Part shown: positions 15,957-24,044 of the stretch, one piece after another
Layout of the letters: the number at the start of each line of letters is the position of its first letter
How positions within the stretch are numbered: the first letter of the stretch is position 1
The notes under the pieces: model-generated
Database searches by the model: none
What the model saw: the letters and a program-made list of their open reading frames with translations, nothing else
What the model was told of the DNA's origin: nothing
Program-made: the position numbers and the translations under genes
Assembly: GCA_003244185.1 (NCBI GenBank)
Contig: QHBT01000042.1
Location: 1-39,908 of the forward strand
Direction of reading: 5' to 3'
Source of the DNA: Candidatus Dormiibacter spiritus
Lineage (GTDB): Bacteria; Chloroflexota; Dormibacteria; Dormibacterales; Dormibacteraceae
Length of the DNA stretch: 39,908 nucleotides

Positions 15957-16846
15957 GCAGGCTCGTCTTCGCGGGGACGGCGCCGTTCGCCGTACCCGCC
16001 CTGCGAGCGCTGACGGCCGCAGGCCATCAGGTGGAGCTGGTCGTGACTCAACCAGATCGACCGGCCAACCGCCTGCAGATGACGGCGCCGGCCGTCAAGC
16101 TCGCAGCGCAGGAGCTGGGAGTGCCGGTTTTCCAGCCGGAGCGGCTGCGGGCAGAGGAAGCGGTGAGTCGGATAGCTGCCCTGAAGCCTGAGCTCCTGGT
16201 GGTCGCGGCCTACGGCCAGATAGTGCCGGCCCCAGTTCTGTCCATCGCCAGCTGCTGTCCGCTTAACGTCCACGCCTCGCTGCTGCCGCGCTGGCGGGGC
16301 GCCGCGCCCGTCGCCTACGCCATCCGGGAGGGTGACAGGGTGACAGGCGTCAGCATCATGGTGATGGACGAGGCGCTTGACCATGGCCCAGTGCTGAGCC
16401 GCGAAGAAACCGCCATCGGCCCCCGGGAAGACGCTGTCGAACTGACCTCCCGCTTGGCGCGGCTGGGCGCGGGGCTGCTGGTCGAGACCATCACCCGCCT
16501 GCCGGAGATTCAGCCAGAGGACCAGGACCATGCCCGTGCAACCTACGCCGGCAAGCTGAGCCGCACCGACGGCGAGCTGGATTGGTCGCTGGCGGCGGAA
16601 GCGCTCGACCGTCATGTGCGCGCCTACCGAACCTGGCCCGGTGTCACAGTTCCCTTCGCCGGCGGCCGGGTGAAGGTTCTGAGCGGACGGCCGCTGTCAG
16701 GTGGGGGCGAACCGGGCACCGTTCTGCGAGCCGAGCGCGAGGGCGTTGAAGTGGCCTGCGGCGAGGGCTCCTACCTGCTGGAAGAGGTCCAGTTGCCTGG
16801 GCGCAAGCCCATGCCGGCCCGACTGTTGGTGGCAAAACGTGCCTGA
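15953..16846 (+). CDS. fmt: Methionyl-tRNA formyltransferase (apparent CTG start)
   Basis: Formylates Met-tRNA-fMet. The family N-terminus, RLVFAGTAPFAVPALRAL, is encoded from 15959 onward, but no ATG, GTG or TTG precedes it in frame. The only sensible start is a CTG at 15953, which forms CTGA with the def stop; this gives 297 aa, normal for Fmt. The first standard codon in frame (GTG 16031) would delete the first strand and loop. The folate-site residues follow: VVTQPDRPANR, the catalytic region LNVHASLLPRWRGAAPV (Asn-His) and DHGPVLSRE. The C-terminal OB-like domain includes TYAGKLSRTDGELDW. The stop overlaps smpB. Confidence 0.92.
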   Translation: MSRLVFAGTAPFAVPALRALTAAGHQVELVVTQPDRPANRLQMTAPAVKLAAQELGVPVFQPERLRAEEAVSRIAALKPELLVVAAYGQIVPAPVLSIASCCPLNVHASLLPRWRGAAPVAYAIREGDRVTGVSIMVMDEALDHGPVLSREETAIGPREDAVELTSRLARLGAGLLVETITRLPEIQPEDQDHARATYAGKLSRTDGELDWSLAAEALDRHVRAYRTWPGVTVPFAGGRVKVLSGRPLSGGGEPGTVLRAEREGVEVACGEGSYLLEEVQLPGRKPMPARLLVAKRA

Positions 16847-17297
16847 GAAGCCGCGGTTCCGCGACGTCGCTGTCAACCGCCGTGCCTACCACGATTACTT
16901 CATCGACGAGACCCTGGAGGCAGGCCTGGTCCTGGCCGGGACCGAGGTGAAGTCTCTTCGCGCCGGTCGAGCCAACCTGCGGGAGGGCTTCGTCCGCGTC
17001 GACGGGCACGAGGCCTGGCTGGAGAACGTCCACATCAGCGCCTACGAACGGGGTGGCTACACAAACCACGAGCCGATCCGGCCGCGCAAGCTGCTGCTGC
17101 ACGCAGAGGAGATCGCCGGTCTGATCGGCAAGGTCAAGCAGAAGGGGTACACGCTGATCCCGATCCGGCTCTACTTCGCCCGCAACCGGGCGAAGGTCGA
17201 GATCGGTTTGGGGCGGGGCAAAAAGCTCTACGACAAGCGCCAGGCGCTGGCGGCGGCGGACGCCAAGCGGGAGATGGCACGAGCGCTGCGGGGGTAG
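16839..17297 (+). CDS. smpB: SsrA-binding protein SmpB
   Basis: Partner of tmRNA in ribosome rescue. The 152-aa product has the family landmarks: VNRRAYHDYFIDETLEAGLV at the start, GTEVKSLRAGRANLREGFV (residues 34-52), ENVHISAYERGG and the basic C-terminal tail with GRGKKLYDKRQ. The GTG at 16839 gives the standard N-terminus (PEKPRFRDVAVNRRA) and overlaps the end of fmt; the frame is open upstream but reads unlike SmpB. Its own RNA partner, ssrA, lies 60 bp downstream. Confidence 0.96.
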   Translation: MPEKPRFRDVAVNRRAYHDYFIDETLEAGLVLAGTEVKSLRAGRANLREGFVRVDGHEAWLENVHISAYERGGYTNHEPIRPRKLLLHAEEIAGLIGKVKQKGYTLIPIRLYFARNRAKVEIGLGRGKKLYDKRQALAAADAKREMARALRG

Positions 17298-17357
17298 GTT
17301 TCTCGCTTCGCGGAGCGGGTAAGCTTGGGGGGCAACAAGAAGTTCAATGTTGTCCTT

Positions 17358-17735
17358 GGGGGCGTCCGGTCTCGACGGGGCAAGTGGGCTTTGGGATTGC
17401 GAGCCGAAGGCGTGAGCGATACAGCGCAGGCAACACAAATGCCAATAATGAGCGACAGCTCGCCCTCGCTGCGTAAGCAGTAGATGACGAGTTCCCGGGA
17501 CGTAGGAGCCCGGGCATCGCCCCCGGCGGCGCCGGCCGGTCGGGGTAACGGTGTCACATTTGCCGGCTTGCTCGGGCGGGGGCGCGACGGCCCCGCTCAG
17601 GGACTTTCACCGGCGCTGGCCGTCAGGGATCCTGCCGAGAGGAGCCCTGCGGTGAGAGCAAAATCCCGGCTACGCTCGTAGAGATCCCAGGGGACGCTGC
17701 TTCGGACGCGGGTTCAACTCCCGCCGCCTCCACCA
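17358..17735 (+). ncRNA. ssrA: tmRNA (ssrA)
   Basis: Transfer-messenger RNA, about 378 nt. The 5' acceptor strand GGGGGCG (17358-17364) pairs with CGCCTCC before ACCA at 17735, and the 3' end carries GGTTCAACTCCCGCC, a T-arm. The 5' part has the usual GTCCGGTCTCGACGGG. The tag frame begins about 17429 with GGC and runs to TAA at 17474-17476, reading GNTNANNERQLALAA. The LALAA end is the degradation signal. CCA is encoded. It lies just after smpB and is probably transcribed on its own or with it. Confidence 0.96.
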
Positions 17736-17748
17736 ATTTCTGAACCGG

Positions 17749-17791
17749 CTTCGGGCTGCAGGTCGATCTTCAACGATCTTGACGCCCGAAG
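17749..17791 (+). terminator. Inverted repeat after tmRNA, possible terminator
   Basis: CTTCGGGC (17749-17756) pairs with GCCCGAAG (17784-17791); an inner GTCGATC/GATCTTGAC pairs imperfectly. A structured transcript end is plausible, but no T-run follows, so intrinsic termination is uncertain. Confidence 0.35.
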
Positions 17792-17824
17792 CGGGTAAAT
17801 GCTACGAAGAACCGCCCGCAAATG

Positions 17825-18420
17825 CTAGATGGCCGCCGCCTCTAGGACGGCAACGCTGTGGGCGGGATGGACCCGCCTCAGCTCGAAACCACCAGCGCGG
17901 AGGAGGTCGTCCCATTCGGCGCGCGTGCGTTCGCGTCCGCCGGCCGCAACCAGCATGTTCAGATCAGAAAACTTCCCTTCAGGCCCCTGGTTTGGGGGCT
18001 CGATAATCTGCTCGATTATCAGGAGAAGACTGTCGTCGCGCCCTGCGGCCCGAATCGTCTTGAGGATGCGTGTGGCTTCGGGGTCGTACCAGTCGTGCAG
18101 GACGGCCTTCAGAAGGTAGGCGTCGGCGTTCCCGGGGACCGATTCGAAGAAGTCGTCCGCCAGCAGCTTGCACCTGTCGCCGACGCCCGAAGAGGCGATG
18201 TAGGCCCGCGCTGCCTTCCTCAATGACACCGACCGACGCCAGGGCGCGAAGCAGGCGATAGAGGGCCTCCTCCTGCGAGCCCGTCGCGGCCGCGAGCTCA
18301 GCCACCGGGGCCGAACCTTGCCCCAACCGGTCAGGTATGCCGAGCGTCACTGCCGCGTGGATCGCGTGAGAGACCTGGTACCCGTTGACCAACCGGCGCA
18401 GGGTTGCCCGGTTCGTCGAT
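17825..18420 (-). pseudogene. Broken O-methyltransferase (acetylserotonin O-MT-like)
   Basis: Two pieces of one family lie in different frames. Upstream, about 18220-18410, a frame encodes the dimerisation domain (LVNGYQVSHAIHAAVTLGIP, then ALYRLLRALASVGVIEE). Downstream, 17825-18229, another frame encodes the C-terminal catalytic part (LLADDFFESVPGNADAYLLK, HDWYDPEATRILKTIRAAG, then a terminal strand). Between them roughly 120 residues expected for the family, including the glycine-rich SAM-binding motif, are absent, and the junction near 18215-18225 shifts frame. So this is a deletion remnant, not a working enzyme. The 146 bases beyond to the thiolase stop (18421-18566) hold nothing I can support. 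Confidence 0.75.
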
Positions 18421-18566
18421 CTGGTGTCATCGGTGCTCGTTGGGAGTCGTGGCCCGTTTCCACGGGGATAAGCAGGCGGGAGGCAACGATCTCATTCGTT
18501 GGCGCCAACGCCTGGCAGTATGCCAGCAGGGGATCCCCGGTGCCATGGTGTCCGGGGTTCATCACC

Positions 18567-19787
18567 TCAGCGGCCGCCGCTGTCGACCTTCACGACGAGC
18601 GCGGCGCCCGTGTCGCCGGCGGCACAACCGCTGAACAGGCCCCGGCCGCCGCCGCGCTCGGCCAGCTCCTCCACCAGCTCGATCAGCAGGCGCATACCTG
18701 TCGGTCCCTGGGGATGGCCGAAGACGAGCGAGGAGCCGTGGTTGTTGAAGCTGTCCAAGGGCAGGTCGAACTCACGCGAGAAGTACACGTCGTTGACTGC
18801 AAAGGGGTTGTGAGTCTTGACAGCCGCCATGTCCTCGATGCCGAGTCCGGCCGCCGCCAGGGCCGCGCGCGCAGCCGGCACCGGCGCCGTCGGCATGAAG
18901 CCGGGCTTCACCCGAGCCTGGCCGAAGCTCAGCAGCTGCACCTCGATCGACCCGTCGCGGCTCATCTCCCGCGCCCGCTCCCGGCCGGTCAGGACCAGCC
19001 CGCAGTTGCCGTCGGCAGCGTGAGTCTGGCTGCCGTAGGTGACCGTCCCGCCGTCTCTCACAGGCTTCAGCCGCGCCAGGCCTTCGGCAGTGCTCGGAAA
19101 GATCCCCTCATCGTCGTGCAGGGTTCCGATCACCTTCCGGCCGCTGGGGTCGCGTAGCTCGACTGGCACCAGATAACGGCTCAGAAACCCGTCGGCGTCG
19201 GGGGTTCGGTCGGCGGCGTACTGCTGATAGCGGAGCAGCGTCACCTCATCCTGTTCCTCGCGGCTGATGCTCTCCGCCTCGGCCACGTTCTCAGCAGTGG
19301 CGGCCATCGGTCCGGCCTGGGCGAAGGGGTCGTTCTGGAAGTTGTCCCAGACCCACTCTTCAGTCACCCCGCGACCACCCGGGCCACTCGCGTCCGGGTA
19401 GTAGATGTGGGGTCCGTTGCTGGTGCGGTCGGCGGCGATGGCCAGGATGCAGCCGGGGCCGCCAGCCGAGTCCACCTCCACAGCTGCGTCCGCGATGATC
19501 CTGGCCGACGTGGCGCAGGCCTGCATCACCGTCGGCCCGCTGATGTCAGGATTGCCGATCAGGCCGGCCAACCAGGGTGCGCCATAGAAGCTCTGCGGGG
19601 AAGGCACAGTGGTGCCCAGGAAGAGCGCTTGGAAGTCCTTGGCGTCGATCTTCCGCTCGGCCAGCGCTGAGCGCGTGACGGCGGCAGCGAGTTGGATCGG
19701 ATGCTGCTGGGCCAGGCTGCCCTGCCAGCGAGCGAACGGCGTCGACCAGTAGCCGCCGTAAGGGATGTAGGTCTGCTCGAACTTCAT
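18567..19787 (-). CDS. Thiolase-family acyl-CoA acetyltransferase
   Basis: A 406-aa thiolase-fold protein. The nucleophilic Cys is in MQACATSARI (Cys91). The late catalytic region shows HNPFAVND, the GHPQGPTGMRLL His motif (near residue 360) and the Cys in FSGCAAGDTGAAL near the end. It probably makes or cleaves a beta-ketoacyl-CoA; chain length is unknown. The ATG at 19787 is preceded by AGGAG; the frame is open upstream to 19886 but overlaps the divergent LOG gene. It shares a short intergenic region with that gene (59 bp between start codons). Confidence 0.88.
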   Translation of the reverse strand: MKFEQTYIPYGGYWSTPFARWQGSLAQQHPIQLAAAVTRSALAERKIDAKDFQALFLGTTVPSPQSFYGAPWLAGLIGNPDISGPTVMQACATSARIIADAAVEVDSAGGPGCILAIAADRTSNGPHIYYPDASGPGGRGVTEEWVWDNFQNDPFAQAGPMAATAENVAEAESISREEQDEVTLLRYQQYAADRTPDADGFLSRYLVPVELRDPSGRKVIGTLHDDEGIFPSTAEGLARLKPVRDGGTVTYGSQTHAADGNCGLVLTGRERAREMSRDGSIEVQLLSFGQARVKPGFMPTAPVPAARAALAAAGLGIEDMAAVKTHNPFAVNDVYFSREFDLPLDSFNNHGSSLVFGHPQGPTGMRLLIELVEELAERGGGRGLFSGCAAGDTGAALVVKVDSGGR

Positions 19788-19832
19788 GGCTCCTGGCCTT
19801 GCAGGCAGTCGAGGAACTATCGCGCTGCTCCG

Positions 19833-19838
19833 TAGACT
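19833..19838 (+). promoter_or_regulatory. Leaderless-type -10 box of the LOG gene
   Basis: TAGACT is followed by 7 nt and then the ATG at 19846, with no Shine-Dalgarno. Its reverse complement AGTCTA includes TAGTCT on the other strand, so transcription toward the thiolase is also possible. Confidence 0.5.
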
Positions 19839-19845
19839 ACCGGCC

Positions 19846-20592
19846 ATGACCGAGCGCCGGCGCGCCGGCGCGCTCGTGGTTCCCAAGCAGCGTCCGCCCG
19901 CCGATCAGACCCTGCTGCAGACGCCGAGCATCTACGATCGCCACAGCGATTCCTGGCGCGTGCTCCGCTTCGTCTCTGAGTTCGTCGAGGGCTTTGACGC
20001 GCTGGCTGATTTGGGGCCGGCCGTCACCTGCTTCGGCTCCGCGCGCGTAAGGCCTGACAATCCGCTCTACCAGCAGGGCCTGCGTGTCGGGGCGGCGCTG
20101 GCGCGCCGCGACGTCGCGGTGATCACTGGCGGGGGGCCGGGGATGATGGAGGCCATCAACCGGGGCTGCTTCGAAGCCGGCGGCCTGTCGGTGGGCTGCA
20201 ACATCGAGCTGCCTCATGAGCAGTCACTCAACGATTACTGCGAGGTGGGGGTCGAATTCCGCTACTTCTTCGTCCGCAAGATGATGTTCGTCAAGTACGC
20301 CCAGGGCTTCATCATCTTTCCAGGGGGCTTCGGCACCCTGGACGAGCTGTTCGAGTCCCTCACCCTGGCCCAGACAGGCAAGATCGAGCACTTTCCGGTC
20401 ATCCTCTTCGGCAGCGCCTACTGGGGAGGACTGCTTGACTGGCTCCAGGAGAAGGCCCTGGACCAGGGCCTGGTGTCACCTGACGACATGTCGCTCCTGA
20501 CCATCACCGATGATCCCGAGGAGGCGGCTGACCTGGCCACGCGAGGCGCCTTGGAGCCCAGCCACGATGAGAGGAAGGTGGACGCCCAATAG
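19846..20592 (+). CDS. LOG-family nucleotide phosphoribohydrolase (TIGR00730 type)
   Basis: A 248-aa protein of the family that in plants and some bacteria releases cytokinin bases from their 5'-monophosphates; in many bacteria the true substrate may be an ordinary nucleotide such as AMP. The two signatures are clear: VITGGGPGMMEAINRG (near residue 90) and FPGGFGTLDELFE (PGGxGTxxE, near residue 155). The upstream extension (WRVLRFVSEFVEGFDAL) fits the long type. The ATG at 19846 is chosen over an upstream ATG at 19786 because of the TAGACT box and the family start. A PLD-like gene follows immediately. Confidence 0.9.
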   Translation: MTERRRAGALVVPKQRPPADQTLLQTPSIYDRHSDSWRVLRFVSEFVEGFDALADLGPAVTCFGSARVRPDNPLYQQGLRVGAALARRDVAVITGGGPGMMEAINRGCFEAGGLSVGCNIELPHEQSLNDYCEVGVEFRYFFVRKMMFVKYAQGFIIFPGGFGTLDELFESLTLAQTGKIEHFPVILFGSAYWGGLLDWLQEKALDQGLVSPDDMSLLTITDDPEEAADLATRGALEPSHDERKVDAQ

Positions 20593-20663
20593 ACCTCCAG
20601 ACAGCTGTTCTGAAGCCAACATTTCTGCGGGACGGCGGCCAGCCCGCTGAAGCCGTCGCCGGG

Positions 20664-21695
20664 TTGTTGGCAGAGTTCCTCTCGGCCGCCCGGGAGAGCC
20701 TGGATGTGGCGATCTACGACCTGGCGCCCAGCGGCCCGGCGGCTGACACGCTGCGTGCAGCTTTCCAGGCGGCCGCGGGTCGGGGAGTCAGGGTCCGCTT
20801 GCTCTTCAACCAGGAGCCGCCCCGGCGGAGCAAGCCGCTGCCGCCGCCTGGCTTCGTGGATTGGGATTGGCTCAAGGCTCTGGGAGTTCCCTTCCAGCCC
20901 ATTCCGGGCGAACCCGATCTGATGCACCACAAATACGTGGTCCGAGACGTCGCGACGCCGGAGGCGGCCGTCTGGACGGGCTCGACCAACTGGACGACTG
21001 ACAGTTGGACCCGGGAAGAGAACGTCATAGTCCGCTTGGCCGAGCCGGTCATCGCGGCTGCTTACGGGGCCAACTTTGAGGAGCTGTTCCAGTTGCGCTC
21101 GGTCCAGGGCTCGGGCCAGGAGGAGCCGGAGTGGCGGCAGCCCCAACCCGACCTGCGGCTGCGGGCCTTCTTCACTCCTGGTCGCGCCCAGAAGCTGGTC
21201 CATGAGATCGCTCAGCGCCTGGCGCTGGCCCAGCGCCGGATTCGCATCTGTTCGCCTGTCCTCACCTCGGGTCCGGTGCTTGCGAGTCTGGCCGAGACCA
21301 TCTCCAGGCAGGGCCCAGACATCGCCGGGTGCTTTGATGAGACCCAGATGGACGAGGTGCGTCGCCAGTGGGGTTCGCAGCCCCAATCGGCCTGGAAGTT
21401 GGGCCTTTGGGCTCGGATCTCGTCCGCAGTGCCCTGGGGCGCCAAGCGCTCGGAGCCCTACGCGCCAGGTTCGCTGCACGACTTCATGCACGCCAAGTGC
21501 ACAGTGGCCGACGACACAGTGTTCGTGGGCAGTTTCAACCTCTCCCACAGCGGGGAGGCGAACGCTGAGAACGTCCTCCAGATCGAGCACGCGCCCACGG
21601 CCGACGCGTTTGCCGGCTACATCGACGAAGTCCGCGCCCGCTATCCGTGGACGCCGCCGGCCGCGAAGATCCCGGGCGGGGCGTCGGGAGACTGA
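20664..21695 (+). CDS. Phospholipase D-like protein (two HKD motifs), start uncertain
   Basis: At least 343 aa with two copies of the phosphodiesterase motif: HHKYVVRD followed by TGSTNWT (near residues 89-108), and HAKCTVADD followed by GSFNLS (near 283-300). These give the His/Lys/Asp set of both half-sites. The substrate (phospholipid or nucleic acid) cannot be told. The TTG at 20664 is the first standard start in frame, but the frame is open from 20571 with plausible coding just before it (FLRDGGQPAEAVAG). So the true start probably lies upstream at a nonstandard codon, e.g. CTG 20610 or ATA 20589. It overlaps the end of nothing and is followed directly by the Sco-TlpA gene. Confidence 0.85.
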   Translation: MLAEFLSAARESLDVAIYDLAPSGPAADTLRAAFQAAAGRGVRVRLLFNQEPPRRSKPLPPPGFVDWDWLKALGVPFQPIPGEPDLMHHKYVVRDVATPEAAVWTGSTNWTTDSWTREENVIVRLAEPVIAAAYGANFEELFQLRSVQGSGQEEPEWRQPQPDLRLRAFFTPGRAQKLVHEIAQRLALAQRRIRICSPVLTSGPVLASLAETISRQGPDIAGCFDETQMDEVRRQWGSQPQSAWKLGLWARISSAVPWGAKRSEPYAPGSLHDFMHAKCTVADDTVFVGSFNLSHSGEANAENVLQIEHAPTADAFAGYIDEVRARYPWTPPAAKIPGGASGD

Positions 21696-21703
21696 AGGTA
21701 GAG

Positions 21704-23074
21704 GTGTCTGTCCGTCTGCGGCTGCTCTTGGCTCTGCTCGCGCTCGGGGCACTGGCCGCCGGGGGCCTTGCCTACCAGCTGATCAGCCTCCGCAGCAGCT
21801 CCGCACCGGGCACGCTCCTGGTCCTGGCTGCCGCCGCGCAGCCCGACCGGCTCGGACCTACCAGGATCTCGATCGGCGCCGGCTCCTTCGACGTCTCGGG
21901 CGGAGTCCCGCGCGCGCCTGAGAGCGCCAAGCTGAAGGAGCTCAGCGTTCGGCCCGGCAGCTATGAGCTCCAGATTCCCGGACAGCCCGCAGCCCGCAAG
22001 ATCACCATCTCCAGCAACCAGGTTCAGCCGCTGCTGCTGGCGGTGGAGGGGGGACGCGTGCCGGCCGGCGGCGCCTACATCGGCGACCAGGAGCTGAATC
22101 TGGGCCTGCAGGAATTGGGCGGCAAGCTGACCAGGCCCGCCGATGTCAGCCTCCAGGACCAAGCGGGCCGGCCCCTGGATCGGAGCACCTTCACCGGCCG
22201 GGACACAGTTGTGGCCGCGTTCCACACCAACTGCCACCAGACCTGCCCGCTCTACACAGGCCTGCTCTTCCAGCTTCGCCAGGCAGCACCTGATGTCAAC
22301 CTGCTCGAGGTGACCACCGATCCGGGCACCGACACTTCGCAGGTACTGGCTCAATATCGCGAGCGCATAGGCGCCGACTGGCTCTTCGCCACCGGCAGCC
22401 AGGACGCCATCGCGGAGTTTTGGGCGCCTTTCGGCATTCAATCCTCCACCGGTGACACCCACACGTCAGGACTCGTCCTCATCGACCGCCACGGCTATGT
22501 GCGCGCCGCTTACACGGGGGCGCCGGACGTGGGGGGCAAGCTCCCCGCCCAGCTAAGCGCCGAGCTGGACCCGGCCGGTCGCGAGCTGCTGGCCGGCCAT
22601 GGTGAGGGCTGGGGCTCAGCGCAGGTGCTGGAAGCCTTGAAGACGGTTACTGCGAGCGAGCCGTCCCGGTCGGGCAGTCCAGCCCCCGCCTTCAGCCTCG
22701 CCGCTGGCGACGGCGGCAGCGTGACGCTGGAGCAGTTCAGGGGCCGGCCGCTCATCCTGAACTTCTGGTGGACCGGTTGCCCGCCCTGCCGGCAGGAACT
22801 GCCGGCACTGCAGCGGTTTGCCGCCCAGCACCCGGAGACCAGCCTGCTGCTGGTCGACAACCGCGAGAGCCAGGCGACCGCCAGCGGCTATCTGCGTTCG
22901 ATCGGGGTCAGGGCGTCGCTGGCACTGGATCAGGACGGGCGCGTCGCGGCGGCCTACCGAGTCGCAGGGTTCCCGACCACAGTTCTGGTGGGCCCCGACG
23001 GCACCATCCGCGATCAGCAGGCAGGACCTGTCAACGAGGCGGCGCTGGCTCAGGCGCTCACGGCGCTGCACTGA
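21704..23074 (+). CDS. Sco1-like and TlpA-like thioredoxin-fold fusion protein
   Basis: A 456-aa exported or membrane-anchored protein (hydrophobic N-terminus residues 5-27). After an N-terminal beta-rich region (residues 35-140) comes a Sco-like domain with CHQTC (Cys177, Cys181) and a later His253 in DTHTSG, the ligand set expected for copper delivery. Then follows a TlpA/redoxin domain from about residue 325 with WTGCPPCRQ (Cys359, Cys362) and GFPTTVLVGPDG. Two such domains in one chain, with ctaB next, suggest copper insertion into cytochrome oxidase plus reduction of the Sco cysteines. The GTG at 21704 follows GAAGG. Confidence 0.85.
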   Translation: MSVRLRLLLALLALGALAAGGLAYQLISLRSSSAPGTLLVLAAAAQPDRLGPTRISIGAGSFDVSGGVPRAPESAKLKELSVRPGSYELQIPGQPAARKITISSNQVQPLLLAVEGGRVPAGGAYIGDQELNLGLQELGGKLTRPADVSLQDQAGRPLDRSTFTGRDTVVAAFHTNCHQTCPLYTGLLFQLRQAAPDVNLLEVTTDPGTDTSQVLAQYRERIGADWLFATGSQDAIAEFWAPFGIQSSTGDTHTSGLVLIDRHGYVRAAYTGAPDVGGKLPAQLSAELDPAGRELLAGHGEGWGSAQVLEALKTVTASEPSRSGSPAPAFSLAAGDGGSVTLEQFRGRPLILNFWWTGCPPCRQELPALQRFAAQHPETSLLLVDNRESQATASGYLRSIGVRASLALDQDGRVAAAYRVAGFPTTVLVGPDGTIRDQQAGPVNEAALAQALTALH

Positions 23075-23112
23075 TCGGAGCTGAGCTGGGCAGCGGGACC
23101 CTGATCCCCGCC

Positions 23113-23118
23113 TAGACT
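23113..23118 (+). promoter_or_regulatory. Leaderless-type -10 box of ctaB
   Basis: TAGACT lies 8 nt before the GTG start at 23127. No Shine-Dalgarno is present. Confidence 0.5.
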
Positions 23119-23126
23119 GGACGCTG

Positions 23127-24026
23127 GTGAACCAAGCGGCCGCAACTTCCAGCCGAGCCAGGCGCGGCGCGTTCTCCCAGATCCGGGACTACCTGAGCCT
23201 CATGAAGCTGCGGGTCGTGCTTCTCTTGGTTCTCACCGCGCTCGGCGCCATGCTGCCGGCGGCGCACGGCGTGCCCCGACTGGAAGCTGTGCTGGCTGTG
23301 CTCCTGGGCGGCACGCTGGCCGCCGGTGGGGCCTCCGCCATCAACGCCTGGTTCGACCGCGACATCGACGCCGTGATGGCTCGGACTCGGCGGCGGCCGG
23401 TGCCGGCGGGGCGCATCCCGGCCCGAAACGCCCTTGTCTTCGGCATCCTCTTCAACGTCGTCGCCTTCCTGGTGCTGTGGCGCGCCGCGAACCTGGTGGC
23501 TGCCTGCCTGGCCCTCATCGGCACGCTGATCTACATCTTCGTGTACACCATTTGGCTCAAGCGTTCGACGCCTCAGAACATAGTCATCGGCGGAGCGGCT
23601 GGCGCCATGCCGCCGCTGGTGGGCTGGGCTGCGGTGACCGGCGGCCTGGACTGGACTGCGCTGTCGCTTTTCGCTGTGATCCTCTTCTGGACGCCACCGC
23701 ACTTCTGGGCGCTGGCGCAGATGATCCGGCGCGATTACCAGGCGGTGGAGGTGCCCATGCTGCCAGTGGTCGCACGAGCCGGCTCGGTGAAACGGCAGAG
23801 CCTGGTCTACGCGGTGCTGACACTGGTTGTCAGCCTGGTGCCGTTTCTCACCCATGCCGAGGGCGCCATCTATCTGGCCGGCGCCCTGGTTCTGGGTCTG
23901 GGCCTGGTGACGCTGTGCCTGCTCGATCTGGTCAGGCGGGGCTGGACGCGGCGGCTCTTCGGCTACTCCTCCATCTACCTGGCCGGGCTGTTCGCGCTGC
24001 TCGCTCTCGGCACCGTCGCCGGCTAG
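23127..24026 (+). CDS. ctaB: Protoheme IX farnesyltransferase (heme O synthase)
   Basis: Polytopic membrane prenyltransferase that makes heme O for heme-copper oxidases. The 299-aa product has about nine hydrophobic segments and the two polyprenyl-diphosphate signatures: NAWFDRDIDAVMARTRRRP (NxxxDxxxD, near residue 74) and the later RRDYQAVEVPMLPVV. LFWTPPHFWALA also matches. The GTG start follows a TAGACT box by 8 nt, leaderless layout. It stands next to the Sco-TlpA fusion, so both likely serve cytochrome oxidase biogenesis. The stop codon TAG lies in CTAG. Confidence 0.93.
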   Translation: MNQAAATSSRARRGAFSQIRDYLSLMKLRVVLLLVLTALGAMLPAAHGVPRLEAVLAVLLGGTLAAGGASAINAWFDRDIDAVMARTRRRPVPAGRIPARNALVFGILFNVVAFLVLWRAANLVAACLALIGTLIYIFVYTIWLKRSTPQNIVIGGAAGAMPPLVGWAAVTGGLDWTALSLFAVILFWTPPHFWALAQMIRRDYQAVEVPMLPVVARAGSVKRQSLVYAVLTLVVSLVPFLTHAEGAIYLAGALVLGLGLVTLCLLDLVRRGWTRRLFGYSSIYLAGLFALLALGTVAG

Positions 24027-24044
24027 TGGTCCACTAAAAACCAC

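Noticed and set aside
16701-16838. Long N-terminal extension of SmpB
   Set aside because: It reads the end of fmt in another frame; the family starts at the GTG at 16839.
18347-18565. Small reverse-strand protein between the broken methyltransferase and the thiolase
   Set aside because: Overlaps the pseudogene remnant in another frame with no motif or start signal.
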